64,000 bases of DNA, from assembly GCF_000004825.1 (NCBI RefSeq), contig NW_008805063.1, positions 310,857 through 374,856 of the forward strand, given 5' to 3'. Below, one piece after another: positions 25,057 to 36,655 of the stretch. The position numbers were made by a program, and so were the translations under genes. The number at the start of each line of letters is the position of its first letter. Position 1 is the stretch's first letter. The notes under the pieces are model-generated. The model ran no database searches. It saw only the letters and a list, made by a program, of their open reading frames with translations, and was not told the origin of the DNA. This DNA comes from Heterostelium album PN500 (taxonomy: Eukaryota > Evosea > Eumycetozoa > Acytosteliales > Acytosteliaceae).

Positions 25057-27460
25057 TTATTCAGCTGTTGTTTGTAGTGTGGTAGTTGTTAATGTTTTTT
25101 GATCATTGTCAGTGGTAACAGCATCAGTGACCACAGTTGAACTACTATCATCATGATTTCTAACACCCTTTTGTTTTTCAATTTTAACTTTTAGTATATT
25201 TGCTAAAGATTGAATCTCTTGTTTCTGTACTAATAAATGAATGGATCTCTTTCCTCTCCAAACACAGAATTTCATTCTATTCATAAATAAACAAAATAAA
25301 TAATACTATGAGTATAATATAAATAAATAATAATTTGAAAATATATGATATTTACCCTCTTGTATGTGTATCTTCTCCAGTGATTTTAATTACGAAACAA
25401 CCTGGATCCAATGACTCGAAAAGCTTTGTAAGCTCAGGACGGAAGTCGGTAAACATTGGTTCGGTCACTCTGATGATCAGTAGTAGCTCTTCGTGTGAGA
25501 GTTCAACGACACGCTTAGTCATGAATGGCTCGACCCAGTTGATGGCGTCTTGTGATACACGGTATGGACATTGCATCATGCCAAGACCATCGTGTTTCTG
25601 CAGTGACTTCAAACCGGCATTGATAATCTTCAAACGACGTTGAGTGTCACCCTTTATGATATTCATAATTGGTTTCGATGCCAAGTACAACTTTGCCGAT
25701 TTCTCGGAACGTGTCAAAAGATTGTCGATTGGGAATTCGTTCAAACCATAGAAATCGGCAACCTGTCCAATATCTTTTCTATCTTGCTCTGACAATAAAT
25801 TGAATGGTTCTTCAAAGAACTTTTGATAAGCTGGTTTCTTTTCCTTTTCTTTCTTCTCTGTTGTTGTAGTGGTAGTTGATTCTTCAGCAACTGGTGATTC
25901 AGTTGCAGTTGATTCTTCACTAACTGGTGATTCAGTTGAAGTTGATTCAGTATTATTGGTGGTGGTTGTTGTGGTAGTTGATGATGTGTTTGCTGCTGCT
26001 TGATTAATTAAACGTTTTCCAATTTGGTTGGGGAATTCAGAGACTTTCTCCAAGACGGTGATAAAGAATCCACCGGTGTCTTGGAGATGTGGATATACAC
26101 GCATACAGTTTTGGAGTCCAATAGACTCGGCAAATTCTTTGGTTGGTGGGAAGAAGCTTGGGTGAATACGTGCTTTCTTGGTGGGTGCGACCGACTCCCA
26201 GCTAGAGTAGAGCTCGCCTGTCTCCTTGTCGACGACTGGCCATGAGTGGAGACCCTGTGCTCTCTTCAAAGCGGGGTGCATTGCGCTCACATCGACAATA
26301 CGCATCGATCCTTCGGAACGAGCGATCAACGCGGCAACAACTGCCTCATTCTCAATGGGATTGAGTGAACATGTGGAATAAACCATTCTACCACCGACCT
26401 TCAAGAGATTGGCTGCACGAACTGCGATTTGCAATTGGAGTGGATGCAATGCCGATCCAAAGTGATTCTTCCAACGTGCCCACAAATCTGGATTTTTACG
26501 CATGGTTCCATCACCGGAACATGGTACATCAGCGAGAATACGGTCGAATAGCAGTGGACCGCCAAGCTCAGCACCCAAATTCAACAGTGGGAAGTGTTGT
26601 GCTTCGTGATTGGTGATTACAATCGCTGGACTACCGAGACGTGCAGTCTGGTGTACCAACATATAGCAACGATTGGTATCGACGTCGTTGGCAATGACCA
26701 CACCGGTTGGCACCGACTTCTCGCTGAGACCCTGATGGATCGATTCGATGAGTTGCGTTGTCTTTGAACCGGGTGCAGCACACATATCGAGAACAACGTG
26801 TTCCGGCTTGACATCCATGAACACCGGTGGAATCATAGAGACTGTCTCTTGACGGGTGAGATTACCCTGCTCGGAATGATGCATCAAGAACTGATGGAAC
26901 TCCTCGAGAACGGTGTTCTTACGGAATGCTTTCTTTGGCAGTGACGAATGCCATCCCAAGTGATCGGGATACCACTCGATCTCCGAGAGTGTAGTGAAAG
27001 TCTGACCGTCGATTTCCACCTCTTTTGGCAACTTTGAAATGACCTGAGCCAATTGATCTCTAACGATCTGAGTCATAGTCTCTCCAATTGAAGTGTTGAT
27101 TCTGAATGTTGTTGGTAGCGGTTTACCCAATGCCTCCATAAATTGTTTCCATTCATCTTCATTTGTAATTATATTCATTTTCTGAAAAAAACACCAATCG
27201 ATTCTCAGACATTAGAAAGACAGTTCATTGTTTTATCACTATCGTAGTCTACTTACTTTATAATAATCTTCGAATTGTTCATTCTTTGCAACTATATCAC
27301 TCCATGTTCTTGGATTGGTTCCTTTATCCCAGGTGGTACCATCGGTGCGTGTTTTCTTTACTGCTTGACCATCTTCATTATTTCCACCGGCAGCTGCATC
27401 TCTATCTCTATTATTGTTTCTCTTATTGTTATTATTTGATTTCTTTCTTTTTCCTACCAT
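25057..27460 (-). CDS. nsun2: RNA (cytosine-5) methyltransferase, NSUN2/Trm4 type
   Basis: Three exons, 27460-27257, 27181-25356, 25276-25057, give 749 residues. Transfers a methyl group from S-adenosylmethionine to C5 of cytosine in tRNAs and other RNAs, mainly in the nucleus. Visible motifs: the SAM-binding DMCAAPGSKTTQL, motif IV DVPCSGDGTMRKNPD, and motif VI YSTCSLNPIENEAVV with the catalytic cysteine. The C-terminal CVWRGKRSIHLLV box is specific to NSUN2/Trm4 rather than other NSUN proteins. The N-terminus is Lys/Asn/Arg-rich (nuclear signal likely), and a Thr/Glu-rich insert with repeated TESPVAEEST units lies before the PUA-like C-terminal half. Introns keep frame and have GTAAGT/GTAAAT donors. 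Confidence 0.96.
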
Positions 27461-27858
27461 TTTCTTAATATCTAATTAAAAATAATTAAAAACTGTCGAT
27501 TTTAAAACTATTTTTTTTTTTTTGTTTCGTTTATTTTATTTTTGTCGTTAACTTTGTTTTCAAAAATAAGAAGTTCGAAAAAGTGTGATTGTAAAAAAAA
27601 AAAAAGAAACAATTATTGTCCACTTCATTTTTTTTTTTTTTTTTTTTGTTAATTTTTGTTTTTTTGAGCAAAACATAAGAAAAAAAAAACTAATTCAAAA
27701 ATAATATATAAAAAAATAAGATAAACTATTTAAGGATTAAATTTAAAGGTAAATTTATTATAAAATAATCTATTCTCATTAATTATTTATTGATATTAAT
27801 AAATAGTTTTAAAACTCAAAGCTTTAGATAGTATTTTTTTATAATTTTCAACAAAAAC
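27461..27858. other. Divergent promoter, NSUN2 / eIF2 beta
   Basis: About 400 bp of A/T homopolymer-rich DNA between two divergent housekeeping genes; it must hold both promoters. T runs at 27511-27521 and 27631-27647. No gene seen. Confidence 0.6.
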
Positions 27859-29026
27859 ATGTCAACTGAAGAACTACCAACTTTTGACTTGAGTCAAAAG
27901 AAAAAGAAGAAGAGCACTAAAGATACAGTAACAGGTAATGAATAAGAATATGATATATATGAATTAGATATTAGTTATATATATATATATATTAATATAA
28001 TTTGATTTACTATTATTATAATTGTAGCTGAAGAAAAGAAAAAGATTAAGAGTCAAGTTTTAGCTAGTGTCGATCAACAAGAGGAAGAAGGAGATGATGG
28101 TGAAATTGTAGTAAAGGAAGAGAGAAAGAAGAAGAAGTCATCATCGTCATCGTCTTCATCATCATCATCATCATCGAAATCAAAGGAAGCTGCTGCTGAA
28201 CCAGCTGCTGCAGAGGATGAGGAAGCCGTCATCGATTTCGGAAAGAAGAAGAAATCATCGAGATCAAAAGATAAATCAACCACAGAGGAAGCAACAGGTG
28301 AAACTGAGGAACCTTCGAACGTCTTGGATTTCGGAAAGAAAAAGAAGAAGTCATCATCAAAGTCATCGAAGGACGAAGGTGATGCCGCTGCAGATGCCGC
28401 CGCCGAAGAGGAGGACAGCGGAGAGATCTCTGGAACTCCATGGGTTGGATCGGATCGTGACTACAAATACTCAGAGTTGACCTACCGTATCTACCACTTG
28501 CTTCAAACCAACAACCCAGAGTTGATCTCTGACCAGAAACGTCAAATGAAGACCCCAGTCGTTTTCCGTGACGGTTCCAGAAAGACTGTCTGGGCAAACT
28601 TTGCCGATATTTGTCAAACGTAAGCATCATAACAAAGATGATTTGAATGGATAACAATGATTAGCATAGAAACTAACTTGGTTTTTTTTTTTTTTCTTAT
28701 CTTTCTTTACGCTTGCTACTAGTCTTAACCGTAAACCAGAACATTTGCTATCTTATGTTTTCACTGAGTTGGGTTCGAATGGTTCTGTCGATGGTAACCA
28801 ACGTTTGGTCATTAAGGGTAGATTTTCATCGCAACAAATCGAAGTTGTCATTCGTCATTATATTAGTGAGTACGTCGCTTGCCGTAATTGCAAGAGTGCC
28901 AACACTGTTTTAGAGAGAACCAATCGTCTATACTTTTTGTCGTGTAATGTATGTAACTCAAAGAGATCTGTCGTTGTCATCAAGAAAGGTTTGGAAGTCG
29001 GAAAGAACAAACAAAAGGAAGGTTAA
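27859..29026 (+). CDS. eif2s2: Translation initiation factor eIF2 subunit beta
   Basis: Three exons, 27859-27934, 28028-28619, 28723-29026, give 323 residues. eIF2 beta is part of the GTPase complex that delivers Met-tRNAi to the 40S subunit. Several short poly-Lys boxes in the N-terminal half (QKKKKKST, FGKKKKSSR, FGKKKKKSSSK), which in this family bind eIF5 and eIF2B epsilon, are present. The C-terminal domain contains the Cys4 zinc ribbon (CRNC ... CNVC) and the conserved VFRDGSRKTVWANFADICQT and GRFSSQQIEVVIRHYISEYV. A poly-Ser run and an Ala/Glu-rich stretch lie in the N-terminal half. C-terminal codons are G/C-rich, in line with high expression. Confidence 0.97.
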
Positions 29027-29428
29027 ATCAAATGTGCATAAAAACAATAAAATTCACGCTTTTTCGACAACAAACAAAAACAAATGCATTGATCGACAAT
29101 GATCATTAGACTACTACTTTCTTCAAAGCCACTTCTGCCAAAAACTCCTACAAGTTCACCTGTTTATTTTAAATATGTTTCATTTTTAATAAATAAGGTT
29201 GTAAACCGATAGGATTATTATTTATTTTTTTTAGACAGTGGAGAAAATATTTATATTTTCAGGTTTCTTTTAACCTTTACTGATATTTATTGCACAACAA
29301 AAACAAATAACTCCTTCTCCCTAGAAGTTCAACATCTTTTTTTAATTAAAAGATTTTCATAAACAAGATCTTAGAAAGTTATTAAATTAATAAAAATAAC
29401 TTCTTCTATTGTATTAAAGTTTTGTTTG

Positions 29429-29459
<31 letters not shown>

Positions 29460-29496
29460 ATTTAATAATTATTACTTTTTGTGTTGTTTGAATTTA
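29027..29496. other. Convergent 3' intergenic region with a 29-base A run
   Basis: Between the 3' ends of the eIF2 beta and pinin genes. Contains an A29 homopolymer at 29429-29457. No gene seen. Confidence 0.6.
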
Positions 29497-30951
29497 TTAC
29501 AATGTCGGTAGCTGTTGATCGGATTTAGATTGCTCTGAATCTGTTGTCGATGTTGTATTGGTGGTGTGAGGTTCATTTACATTTGATTCTGCTGATTTCT
29601 GTTGATCTTCTTTTGTTGATTGTTCATTTTTTATTGTTTCTAATGCTGTTTCTTCCTTCATATCGGTATCTTGTTTATCTTTTTTGTTTTCATCTTGTTC
29701 TTTTTCTTCTTTTTCTTCTTTTTCTTTCTCTTTCCATTGATTTACTTTCAACATAATCATCATCATCATCATTACTGTCATTACTATCATCATCGTAATA
29801 GTCATTATCATCTTCTTCATCTTCATCTTCATCGGAATGATGATCATCTCTTCTTCTCCTTTCACGTTTACTTGATTTGTTACTCTTATTGTTATCACCA
29901 CCAGATTCCTCCACATTGTCACCAGCACCGGCTGTGTTGTTTGTTTTTGTTGTTGCCGATGTCGATGAAGTGGTACCAGAACTTTGAAGTGTATTTCTCG
30001 ATTTGAAATGAGTGGTAAACTCAACACGTCCCTCTTTAATATCGATGAGGTCTGACATCTTCAAGTGATGAGGTGCTCTCGGTGCCAGTTGAAAGTAGAT
30101 AGACGGCTTTGCCAGTGTCTTTAACGGGTGTCGATCCAGTAGTTTCTTGTGAGTCTCCCACTTCCTATTTAATAGATTACTGTAGAGTTCCTCTTGTTCC
30201 TTCTTCTTCTCCTCCAACTCCTTCAAACTCTGATCCTTTTTCTCTTGAATACTTTTCATCTCTACTTCGATCAACTTTTCCTCTGCCTTCACCACGACTT
30301 CATCAATCTTTTTCTCCATTTCCGTTCTTTTTATATCCTATAGGTTAAAATAAATTAATATCATGTTAACATCTTTAATAACTTAACTTTGTTCATTCTA
30401 TCTATCTATCTATTATAATAATAGATACATACACTTTCAGTTTTCTTTGATATATTCGATTGGAAATCTAAAAGAGTTCTATTTAACATTCCGAATACCA
30501 TTCTACCACGTTTCTTTCCTTCTTCGGTCATTGGTTGAGATGTCTCTTTTTTTAACTCCTCTCTTGTTTTTAGAAGTTTATTTTGTTCGTTATGCTCATC
30601 TCTTCTATTGCTGTGGTTGTAATTATCGTTGCTGCTGTTTTGTTTATCTCTATCTTTTCTTTTGCCGGTAGTGCTTGTACTGCTGCTGCTGTATCCTCCA
30701 GAGGCCAGTTCTTTCTCTTTCTTCTCGAGAGCCTCTAGTGTATTTTCGACTTTTAGTCTCTCTCTTTCTATTGATCTTAGCTTTGATAGTGTTTCTTCTT
30801 TATATGTTCTTTTATGTGGTTGTTGTTGTTGTTGTTGTTGATGGTGATGTTGGTTATATCCACCGCCACCACCTCCACCTCCACCCCCGCCACCCCCAGC
30901 ATTGTTATCTCTTCTCTCATATCCACCTCTACCATTTCTATTTTGAAACAT
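29497..30951 (-). CDS. pnn: Pinin/SDK/memA family splicing-associated protein
   Basis: Exon 1 is 30951-30433 and exon 2 begins at 30337. Pinin is a nuclear speckle protein associated with the exon-junction complex. The pinin core is visible: KRGRMVFGMLNRTLLDFQ at the end of exon 1, followed by a long Glu/Lys coiled coil (MEKKIDEVVVKAEEKLIEVE) and the conserved NRKWETHKKLL and SIYFQLAPRAPHHL. The N-terminus has RGGYERRD and a poly-Gly run. The frame containing the core ends at 29690 in Arg/Lys-rich sequence, while another frame continues to 29497 with normal Glu/Lys/Ser/Thr composition (ending SKSDQQLPTL). A one-base error in the GAAAAA-type repeats near 29700-29750 probably hides the true C-terminus. 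Confidence 0.85.
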
Positions 30952-31462
30952 TTTTTAAGTTCTATGACTTTTATGTTATGTGAAATTACCAAAAATATAT
31001 ATTGATTGATTTGTTTGGTGCAAAATTTGAAAAATCATATGACCTGGTTTTGTTTTTTTTTTTTTTTTTTTGATTTTCAACAATGTACATGTTTATTTAT
31101 ATAATAATTCTTAAAGATTGATCTTTGATATATATATTGGTGTAAAAATAAAGATTTATATTAAATAAAAATAAAAATAGTAAATTTATAAAAAAAATTT
31201 GTACAGCCTCAATAATGAAGTAATAAATAATATTACTTATATATCAATTTTACTAGTAAAGAGATTATGTCTAATATAAAAAAGAATAATTTTTATAATA
31301 TAAATTAAAAATAAAAAAAAATAAAAAAAAGAAAAACGAACGAAAATTTTTTTTTTTTGATCATTTTTTGTTATTTGTTTAATTAAATTTTTGTTATTTT
31401 ATTATTATTTATAAAAATAGAAATATTATAATATTTTATAATAATAGATATAATATAATAAG
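30952..31462. other. Divergent promoter, pinin / Acl4-like
   Basis: 510 bp, extremely AT-rich, with a T run near 31050-31070, another T run at 31348-31357 and TA-rich sequence next to the ATG at 31463. No gene seen. Confidence 0.6.
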
Positions 31463-32897
31463 ATGTCATCTTTAGGTAGATCTAAAGCTGCTATGATGCA
31501 GAAAAACAGGAATAAGAAAGCAGCAGCACAACAGCAACAACAGCCAAAGAAGAAATTGTCGTTGGAGGAATTGATTGCCAAGGCAGATGATTATGCACAG
31601 GAATTCAAATTGGATTTGGCATTAAAGTATTATATAGAGGCATTGAATCAGAGTCCAAAGAACTCGAATATTATGGACAGTATCAGTGAGGTGCTCCTCG
31701 AGATGGGTGACACCGAGACTGCCAAACAATACATCGTAGCATCGATTCAAGCCAACCCCAACGATAACGCCGCTAAATATATGAACTACGGTCAACTCAC
31801 CGGTGGTCAAGAGGCAATCAAATCCTACACAAAAGGTATTGAGCTAATGGAATCGGAATTAAATGATAAAATAAAGAAGAATAGTAGCAATAACAATAAT
31901 AATAGTAATAACAATATTAGTAAAGTTTCAAATAAAAATAATAAAAATAATAATAATGTAGTACCAATAAAAGTTTCAAATCAAAATAATAATAAAAATA
32001 ATAAGAATAAGAAAACCAAAGATGGTAGATTGGTTGAAGATAAAAAGTATGATATTTCCGACGACGAAGAGGATATGGAGGATGACGACGAACACCAAGA
32101 AGAAGAGTTAAGTGAAGAGGAAGAATCAATTTTGATCTTGAAAGATCAAATTTGTTCTGCTCTATGTTCATTATCAGAGTTATATTTAACTGATGAATGG
32201 TAAATTATTAACTATATAGATATATTATATATTGTTTTTTGTTAAACAAAGTTAAACTAATAAAAAATTACATTATGTTATTTTTAGTTTCGATGATAAT
32301 GCAGAGATAGAATGTGAGAAACATATATTGAGAGCTATAGAATATGCTCCAACTTCACCAGAGCCATACAGTATGATGGCAAGTATGAGAATCAGTCAAC
32401 AGAAGAATGAGGAGGCCTTGCGTTGTTTGCAACACTCCTATTCACTGTGGTCGGAGCTCACCATCGATAAGAGACCCTCGTTGGAATACCGTTTCGACGT
32501 ATCACGTCTCTTTATCGAATTGAACCAAAACCGTACTGCAGTCGATATCCTAGAGACACTAGTCTACGAACAGGACAACATTGCCGAGATCTGGCATACA
32601 TTGTCTATAGTCTACCAGAGTCTCAACGAACCACGTTCTGCTCTCGAGTGTATTGAAGTTGCATCTCAAGTAAGTAATAGCAATAATTTATTAAATATAA
32701 ATCAAAAAAGCAAACAAAACATTTAAACTAATTATGCTGTATTATCATAAAAATAGTTATTGGCTATATCAAATGACCAAGATGAGAAATTCCAAAAAGA
32801 TGTTAATGATATTTTAATTAAACTTCAACACGAAGTTTCATTGCTTCCAGAGGAAGAGGAAGAAGGTGAAGATGATGATGAACAAATGGAAGATTAA
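31463..32897 (+). CDS. acl4: TPR protein, Acl4-like ribosomal-protein L4 chaperone
   Basis: Three exons, 31463-32199, 32288-32669, 32757-32897, give 419 residues. Acl4 binds newly made ribosomal protein uL4 and escorts it to the nucleus. Seen here: a basic Gln/Lys N-terminus, then tandem TPR helices (AQEFKLDLALKYYIEALNQS, SEVLLEMGDTETAKQYI, EAPTSPEP-like AIEYAPTSPEPYSMMASM, ALRCLQHSY, and EPRSALECIEVA), and an acidic tail (PEEEEEGEDDDEQMED). The conserved PNDNAAKYMNYGQLTGGQEA fits the Acl4 family closely. A poly-Asn/Lys insert and an acidic insert separate the TPR blocks. Assignment to Acl4 is by overall pattern. Confidence 0.8.
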
Positions 32898-33378
32898 ATT
32901 AAATCAATATTCAATTCAAATTAAATCAATTCATTATTAATTAATAAATCATAGATTAACATATTTTAAATATAATAAATAAATTAATAAACAAAAAAAA
33001 TTAGAATAAAACAAAAAGAAATTGGTGATTGACCTCCGAAATTATGAGAAAAATCTAAAAAAAGATATTTATTTGTGTTTTAAATAGTCAACTACATTTT
33101 TCTTTTTATTTCCCATAACAATAAAATAATAAATAATAAATCTCTTTGAATACTATTATTAACAATTTTAGAATTGGGGCAGTTTGGTGCAACAGTGAAT
33201 TCTGCTACTTCGAAACAAAACAATTATGTTGTGTAAACATTTAGACTTGAAATCTATAATAGTTATCAATGATTCAATGCGTATAAATAAATTCATTACA
33301 TTCCTGGACTCTGAAATAGAGACTTGGATATGTGTGAATTTAAACACAGATTCCGCCATCACTAAACACCTTTTTTTT
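32898..33378. other. Intergenic region left of the LINE insertion
   Basis: AT-rich. A minus-strand open frame at 33362-33168 of 64 codons (MMAESVFKFTHIQVSISESR start) has balanced composition and could be a gene fragment, but I recognise nothing in it. A CCCATAAC element at 33112 resembles the upstream element of dictyostelid small RNA genes, without a recognisable RNA downstream. Confidence 0.3.
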
Positions 33379-33394
33379 AATTAGTAACAAAACT
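33379..33394. repeat. Target-site duplication, left copy
   Basis: AATTAGTAACAAAACT, identical to 34191-34206, flanking the LINE fragment. Confidence 0.9.
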
Positions 33395-34190
33395 TGAAAT
33401 TACCTCCACATCAAATGAAACCAATATTGCGTAATGACGAACCACTACCACTTAAACTCATATACCACAACCTTATCAACCATCACCACAAACCAGTACT
33501 TACATCAGGTCAATTCCAACTATCTCTTCCCCCCACCAAAATAGACTTTACATCAACCCGAAACATCTTCTACTACATTAACTCCATCAAACACCACAGA
33601 GGTAGAAACACAGTATTCAGATTCTTCTCAAGATCACTTCCTGGTATGGCATACATCAAACAAGACAGTTGTAAACTATGTTCAGCAAATGACTTTGACC
33701 CACACACACATTATTTCTTTAATTGTCGAGTCATCCTAAACAAATTCAACCTCAAACACATCACACAACATCTACAAATTGCCAACTACGAAGACGAATG
33801 GTCACTGGAAAAATCTACTACTCACTTCTACCTCTGCGATGAATCATCAGACCTAACAGCGATAATCTACCACAACATTTGGAAACATGTCAGTTCAATT
33901 CTATTCAGTCAAGATGACAAAATACTCGATTTCTCCAACCAATCTATTATATCCGACTTCGATATCCACAGAAACATTCTAAAATTAATAAACAACACTC
34001 CAACACCAGCCAACTAATCAAGTAAATGAAATTAACTCTCTTCCCAACCTGCCAACTAATTAATTAAATCAACCAACAACTAAAAAGAAAAAAAAAATAG
34101 ACTACGAAAAAAAACTTGATGGTAAATCCATCCTTTTAATACAACTTTTAATAAAACATGTATACCACTTTAGTTATTATAAAAAAAAAA
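33395..34190 (+). mobile_element. 5'-truncated non-LTR retrotransposon (LINE)
   Basis: About 0.8 kb insertion bounded by a perfect 16-bp target-site duplication and ending in an A tract (34180-34190), the signature of target-primed reverse transcription. It carries only the C-terminal end of ORF2: an open frame from the left junction to 34017 (about 207 codons) with a zinc-binding motif CKLCSANDFDPHTHYFFNC, as found at the C-terminus of many LINE reverse transcriptases (zf-RVT type). A 3' UTR of about 170 bp follows. Base composition (Asn/His/Thr codons ending in C or A, CCAAC-rich) differs clearly from neighbours. The intact duplication and open frame suggest a recent insertion. No tRNA gene is next to it, unlike TRE-type elements. 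Confidence 0.85.
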
Positions 34191-34206
34191 AATTAGTAAC
34201 AAAACT
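34191..34206. repeat. Target-site duplication, right copy
   Basis: Second copy of AATTAGTAACAAAACT, directly after the A tract. Confidence 0.9.
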
Positions 34207-34228
34207 AATTAGCCAATAGTCATTAGAG

Positions 34229-35980
34229 TTAAACAAAAACAAGTTTATTTGTTATATTTCTATCGTTTGAATGGTTATTTGAAAGGTAATCACAAATATC
34301 TTCCAATCCACTTGGCGCTACTTTAAAATCGTCTTGGATCGAATAATTTGCACTAGTCAAGTTGAATTGAATACTATGTTTACGCAACGTTGATAGATAA
34401 GGTTGAAGTTTTTTAAGTAGAGATTTAATTTCTTTGAATCCACAATTATCATAGTGTATATATATTGATTTCAATGTTGTTGCATGGTGATCCAACAGTA
34501 TATATAGAAATTCTAGTGTGTGTCGACTTGGTTCACAGGTCATATCATCCTTAGTCATTTTGATGATGAAACATTCGATTCCATATCCATTGCCACTGGG
34601 TGTACTGGTAGTGATGTGATTGAGGAGATTGGAGTAGTTTTCAGTGTAACCAAAGTAATCTGTGAGAATTATGTTCTTGAGATTTGGCATTGCTGGTGGA
34701 TGTACCAAGTAGTTATAATCAACCACTGATTGACGATATGATTCATCTCTATCGAGATAATGATTTTTTACATAATCGAGAAAATCTGATTGTTCAATTT
34801 GATGATCGATCTCATCGGAAATGATATAGAATGTCTCCACTCTTGATAAAAACCGTTTGGCAAATTCAATATCACAATAATATCGAATACATCTGATAGA
34901 TCTATAATCGAAATATAATGGTTGTGATTTGATTAAACAATATTGATTGTCAATGTTGAAATGATGATCCCAACGGTAATATGTATTAATGTTGTTGATA
35001 TATCTAGAAACCACTCTAAAGAATTGTTTTGATACCAATGCCATTGATAGTATATTTGATCCGAAACAAGGAACACTCTTGTTGATTCTATTATAAATTT
35101 CATTATAAATCATTTTACTATGTGTATCAATGTTTTTCTTTAGTGTATATGTGATGATTTTTTCTAAAATTAGATCTGAGAATCGACTATTATTTGTTGA
35201 TTGTATATCGAATGTTATTGTTGTTGTTATTTCTTTACTTGGTTCATTATTATTATTATTACTATTATTACTTTTATTTACTAGATGATAAAGATAATCA
35301 TATTTGAAGTCAAGTGACAGTTCTTGAAAGTTACAACTCTTACTAAAGCTATTTAATCTGTATAAAAGTTGTTTGTTATCAGATTGATTTAAATTCTTAA
35401 ACCATTCATTAAACTAAGTTTATTAATTAGTATCTAATTATTATTTATAAAAAATTAATCTTACTCTTTTATCATTAATAGTCGTATCATAAATATATGA
35501 TATTAATGGTATGAATAGATTGCTTGTGAACGAATCGATCATTTGTCCGAATACATCGCTTGACGGATCAAAGAATACATCAATGATGAACTTGGTATAG
35601 CCAATGGCATCAAAGTAGTGAACGAATTTATCTTGATGATAATCACCAAAGTATTTGACGCACTTTGATCTCAAGTAAATAGCATCCGAAGCAACATCAT
35701 CATTATCAACATCACTAAACTCTAATAGTTTATAATAAAGATCACGCACAGATAATAAACTAGATAATAAATTATCAATGTATCCCAACTCCAAGAGAGA
35801 ATCTATCTCTTCTTTAATTACTTTTAATTTGATTTCTCTATTACCTTTATCTTTATCATTTGAATATTTAATTGATTTTAATGTATATTGATTGTTGTTG
35901 TCTATATATTTATCTTTACTTTGACCATCGTGTGGTCGTTTATTATATGATTTATCATTATTATCATTATTTACATTCAT
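34229..35980 (-). CDS. F-box-like family protein, copy 1
   Basis: Two exons, 35980-35465 and 35413-34229, give 566 residues. The start is the third in-frame ATG (MNVNNDNNDK), which avoids a poly-Phe leader encoded by a homopolymer. The centre has an F-box-like segment (FSDLILEKIITYTL, then NILSMALVSKQFFRVVSRYI) followed by YYRWDHHFNID and CLIKSQPLYFDYRSIRCIRYY. The C-terminal half has LRR-like alternation (PNLKNIILTDYFGYTENYSN, ATTLKSIYIHYDNCGFKEI, LEDICDYLSNNHS). The same architecture and intron position occur in the gene at 56222-58032, so this is a dispersed family. Proteins of this kind are heavily expanded in dictyostelids; substrate-receptor function is inferred only. Confidence 0.75.
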
Positions 35981-36046
35981 AACTTTAAAGAATATGGTCA
36001 TAAAAAAAAAAAAAAATTTTTTTACATACATGAAATAAATCTTTTT

Positions 36047-36087
36047 TCCTGGATATCGATATCCATCTTTACGTAAGGAAACCAGGA
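36047..36087. other. Palindromic hairpin upstream of the F-box-like gene
   Basis: A perfect 14-bp palindrome GGATATCGATATCC (36051-36064) and an 8-bp palindrome TTACGTAA (36069-36076) lie between outer arms TCCTGG (36047-36052) and CCAGGA (36082-36087). T- and A-runs flank it. It sits about 65 bp upstream of the start at 35980. Could be a protein-binding site or the end of a small transposon. Confidence 0.5.
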
Positions 36088-36196
36088 TAAGAAAAAAAAA
36101 GAAAAAAAAAACTTATTGTTTGTAATAAAATAAATAAAATTTATTATTTATTAAAAAGAAATCAAATAAAAGATTTGTTTCTAAAAGATATTAAAT

Positions 36197-36655
36197 TTAG
36201 AGGATATGGATGTTCTTGACATAGAGATTGGCAACATTGTAACCCCTGTTGATGTAACCAAAGTTGAAGGTTTGACCAGCATTGATGGTTGGGGTGGCAG
36301 ATGGCAAAGTGAAGTCACCGGATGGCAAACATTGGATATTCCAGATGGAACCACTGGTGTTGTCTCTTAAATTCAAAGTACCATCGGCAGCACCAATAAT
36401 GACATTGTTGACATTGTAGGCGCTATGGTTGACAACAGAGACTTGGACTTGAACAAAGTGTTGTGAGTCAACATTCCATTGATTTACAATTTGTTGGTGA
36501 ATCATAACCATATCACCACAACCATAGAGACAACCATGGTTGTGACCGTCAAAGATACAACTGTAGTTTGGATTGCAGGTATTGGTTCCACATTGGAAAT
36601 GTGCACTTGAGAGGGCAACAGCCATCAAAACGAAAAGAGTTACAAAAATCTTCAT
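36197..36655 (-). CDS. Small secreted carbohydrate-binding (CBM49-like) protein
   Basis: Single exon, 152 residues. A signal peptide (MKIFVTLFVLMAVALSSA) is followed by a six-cysteine N-terminal patch (CGTNTCNPNYSCIF ... GCLYGCGD), then a beta-rich domain with IVNQWNVD, VQVQVSVVNHSAYNVNNVII, a conserved Trp-containing SGSIWNI and NFGYINRG. This layout matches the CBM49 domain, which in dictyostelids marks many secreted cellulose-binding matrix, spore-coat and stalk proteins. C-ending codons and a strong signal peptide suggest high expression, perhaps developmentally regulated. Confidence 0.7.
   Translation of the reverse strand: MKIFVTLFVLMAVALSSAHFQCGTNTCNPNYSCIFDGHNHGCLYGCGDMVMIHQQIVNQWNVDSQHFVQVQVSVVNHSAYNVNNVIIGAADGTLNLRDNTSGSIWNIQCLPSGDFTLPSATPTINAGQTFNFGYINRGYNVANLYVKNIHIL

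Noticed and set aside
33105-33240. Possible small RNA gene behind CCCATAAC
   Set aside because: No terminal stem, box motif or Sm site could be recognised downstream.
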